DNA of 7,638 nucleotides from Microcaldota archaeon (GTDB lineage: Archaea > B1Sed10-29 > JACOVT01), in assembly GCA_016177165.1 (NCBI GenBank), contig JACOVT010000036.1:1-7638 (forward strand), written 5' to 3'. The notes below the pieces were generated by a model. It was not told the origin of the DNA, searched no databases, and saw only the letters and a list, made by a program, of their open reading frames with translations. The translations under genes and the position numbers were made by a program. Shown piece by piece: positions 6,555 through 7,638 of the stretch. Position 1 is the stretch's first letter, and the number at the start of each line of letters is the position of its first letter.

Positions 6555-7403
6555 ATGGACAAGCTCCAAACAATGGTTGACAAGCTTTCTGATCTAGTGG
6601 TGAAACACAGGGAGATATCATCTTCGGACGCGGCTAGGCTGCTGAGGATAAAGGACAGCCAAGTGGAAGAATGGGCGCGTGCGCTCGAAAAGCAGGGTTT
6701 CATATCAGTTGACTACTCTGCGATGCGCGGAATGGTGCTGAAACAACGGTCGCTCACGCCTTCAGAGATCACTGAAAGGCACGAGAAACTGTCAAAGTTC
6801 GGCATGCGCATCGAGTCTTCCGCGTCAAAACTCGGGGAGCAGATGCAGGAACAGGAGTCCAAGATCCCCGAGATTGAAAAGGACTTCACGGAGCTGGAAG
6901 CAGACATATCCATGAAACTGAAGCAGGCATCAAGAGCATTAGGCATGCTAAAGGACCTGCAGGGCATCGAGTCCGTTTACGGAAAAGAGATCAGCGCGAT
7001 AGAGGCCGAGGAAAAGAAAGCGGCGCTGACGGCCCGCACGCTCGAGGCAAAAAAGAAGGAAGCCGAATCTCTACTGTCGGACTCGCGCAAGTCGCTGTCT
7101 TCTATGAAGTCTCGCCTTTCCTACGCGCGGAAACAGATTTCAAGGATGCGCTCGCAGCTAAGGTTTGTCGGGCATGAGAAGAAAAAGCTAGACAAGGAGC
7201 TGGAGAAGTTCAGGCATGCGACAAAGCTTTTCGAGAAGCATGCGCGCAGCTCGCATTCGCAAAAGGCGGCAAAACAGGCGGCAAGGCTGGACGCAAAGTT
7301 TACAAAGCTCCAGTCGCGCAAGGAGGCATTTTCGTCAATAATTGCAGACCTCGAGTCAAAGCTCGCCTCGGTACGCCGCAAGCACGCGAGGAAGAGGAAG
7401 TGA
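6555..7403 (+). CDS. HTH-type N-terminal domain plus long coiled-coil protein
   Basis: 282 residues from ATG 6555. Residues 1-60 look like a winged helix-turn-helix: LSDLVVKHREISSSDAARLL, then a second helix (DSQVEEWARALEKQGFI) and a short wing SVDYSAMRGMVL. Residues about 66-270 are an almost continuous Glu/Lys/Leu/Ser-rich coiled coil with two breaks (GIES near 128 and FVGHE near 194), ending in a very basic tail RRKHARKRK. There is no signal, no membrane helix, no Cys and no Asn, so it is surely cytoplasmic. As I recall, similar HTH/coiled-coil proteins precede the ATPase gene in other archaeal pilus-like loci. It may be a structural or adaptor protein at the assembly machine rather than a classical regulator; this is inference. 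An alternative start is GTG 6540, overlapping the previous stop as GTGA and adding MRWYC; neither start has a good Shine-Dalgarno site. Confidence 0.75.
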   Translation: MDKLQTMVDKLSDLVVKHREISSSDAARLLRIKDSQVEEWARALEKQGFISVDYSAMRGMVLKQRSLTPSEITERHEKLSKFGMRIESSASKLGEQMQEQESKIPEIEKDFTELEADISMKLKQASRALGMLKDLQGIESVYGKEISAIEAEEKKAALTARTLEAKKKEAESLLSDSRKSLSSMKSRLSYARKQISRMRSQLRFVGHEKKKLDKELEKFRHATKLFEKHARSSHSQKAAKQAARLDAKFTKLQSRKEAFSSIIADLESKLASVRRKHARKRK

Positions 7404-7412
7404 TGGTGCGGC

Positions 7413-7417
7413 AAGGG
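7413..7417 (+). promoter_or_regulatory. Possible Shine-Dalgarno site (AAGGG) for the ATPase gene
   Basis: AAGGG lies 8 bases before TTG 7426. It would favour a TTG start giving a Lys-rich extension LKKKRHPVA ahead of Met 7453. ATG 7453 itself has only a weak AGG at 7438-7440, 12 bases away. Confidence 0.3.
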
Positions 7418-7452
7418 ACTCATTGTTGAAGAAAAAAAGGCACCCTGTTGCC

Positions 7453-7638
7453 ATGGCTGGCAGGTCAGACGAGCGCCAAGAGTACAGCCTAGATGTGGAT
7501 GGGGTGCTTGCCAAGGTGAGCATCTACAAGGAAAAGGAGGCCTATGCGCCGACATACGAGCTGACCGCCCCCGAGGTAGAGCCTGCAACTCTGGCGGTGC
7601 TTGACTTTGTCAGGCAGCGCATAGTCGAGACCACACCC
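7453..7638 (+). CDS. Type II/IV secretion system ATPase (FlaI/ArlI-like), N-terminal fragment
   Basis: Only 62 codons are present; the gene runs off the window. The peptide MAGRSDERQEYSLDVDGV followed by AKVSIYKEKEAYAPTYELT and then PATLAVLDFVRQRIVE matches the pattern I know from the start of archaeal FlaI/PilB-family ATPases: xVDGVxAxVxIY, a short acidic/basic stretch, YxPxYEL, then a helix with LxxxRxxI. The catalytic part (Walker A and B, Asp and His boxes) would lie downstream and cannot be checked. The enzyme would be a cytoplasmic hexamer powering assembly of the filament encoded upstream. ATG 7453 is 49 bases after the previous stop; TTG 7426 or TTG 7423 in the same frame are possible earlier starts. 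A FlaJ/TadC-type platform protein is expected next. The identity rests on a short N-terminal stretch. Confidence 0.7.
   Translation, partial: MAGRSDERQEYSLDVDGVLAKVSIYKEKEAYAPTYELTAPEVEPATLAVLDFVRQRIVETTP

Noticed and set aside
7403..7429. Tiny ATG frame after the coiled-coil gene
   Set aside because: It is eight codons only, with no recognisable leader features; probably chance.
7121..7588. Minus-strand open frame of 155 codons across the coiled-coil gene end
   Set aside because: It overlaps two convincing + strand genes. Its Ser/Phe/Cys-rich product is what a reversed Lys/Glu-rich coiled coil yields.

Overview
The window reads as archaeal DNA. Its proteins carry archaeal class III (type IV prepilin-like) signal sequences and are dense in N-x-S/T glycosylation sequons. 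An archaeal TATA element sits where a leaderless transcript would need it. The last gene starts like an archaeal FlaI/ArlI-type secretion ATPase. The mix of families (small pilin-like membrane proteins, an HTH/coiled-coil protein, then the ATPase) resembles compact surface-appendage loci of DPANN-type archaea (Diapherotrites, Micrarchaeota, Woesearchaeota and relatives). That placement is from memory and is tentative. GC content is moderate and all genes are on the + strand.

Layout. Positions 1-2332 hold the 3' part of a large surface protein whose beginning lies outside the window; it ends in a Q-rich repeat linker, an Ig-like domain and one membrane anchor. A 26-base gap (2333-2358) follows, with a TATA box reaching into the end of the upstream gene. 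Five tightly packed genes come next (2359-6543), each starting with a short tail, a Gly and a hydrophobic helix: a 438-aa modular pilin-like protein with a C-terminal Fn3 domain, a 361-aa cysteine-rich pilin-like protein, a 163-aa and a 140-aa small pilin-like protein, and a 292-aa anchored protein. Then come a cytoplasmic-looking HTH/coiled-coil protein (6555-7403) and the first about 60 codons of the secretion ATPase, cut by the window end.

How they may work together. The five membrane proteins look like major and minor subunits of a type IV pilus-like filament or pseudopilus. The ATPase would power assembly, and a membrane platform protein (FlaJ/TadC type) would be expected just beyond the window. 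Genes overlap by 4-8 bases or lie 4 bases apart, several with clear Shine-Dalgarno sites, so one co-translated operon starting at the TATA box is likely. The most interesting signal is the graded change of the acidic residue that follows the signal cleavage site: Glu+5 in the first two subunits, Asp+6 in the next two, no acid in the fifth. This suggests an ordered set with a possible tip subunit.

No RNA genes, CRISPR arrays, insertion sequences or origins were seen.
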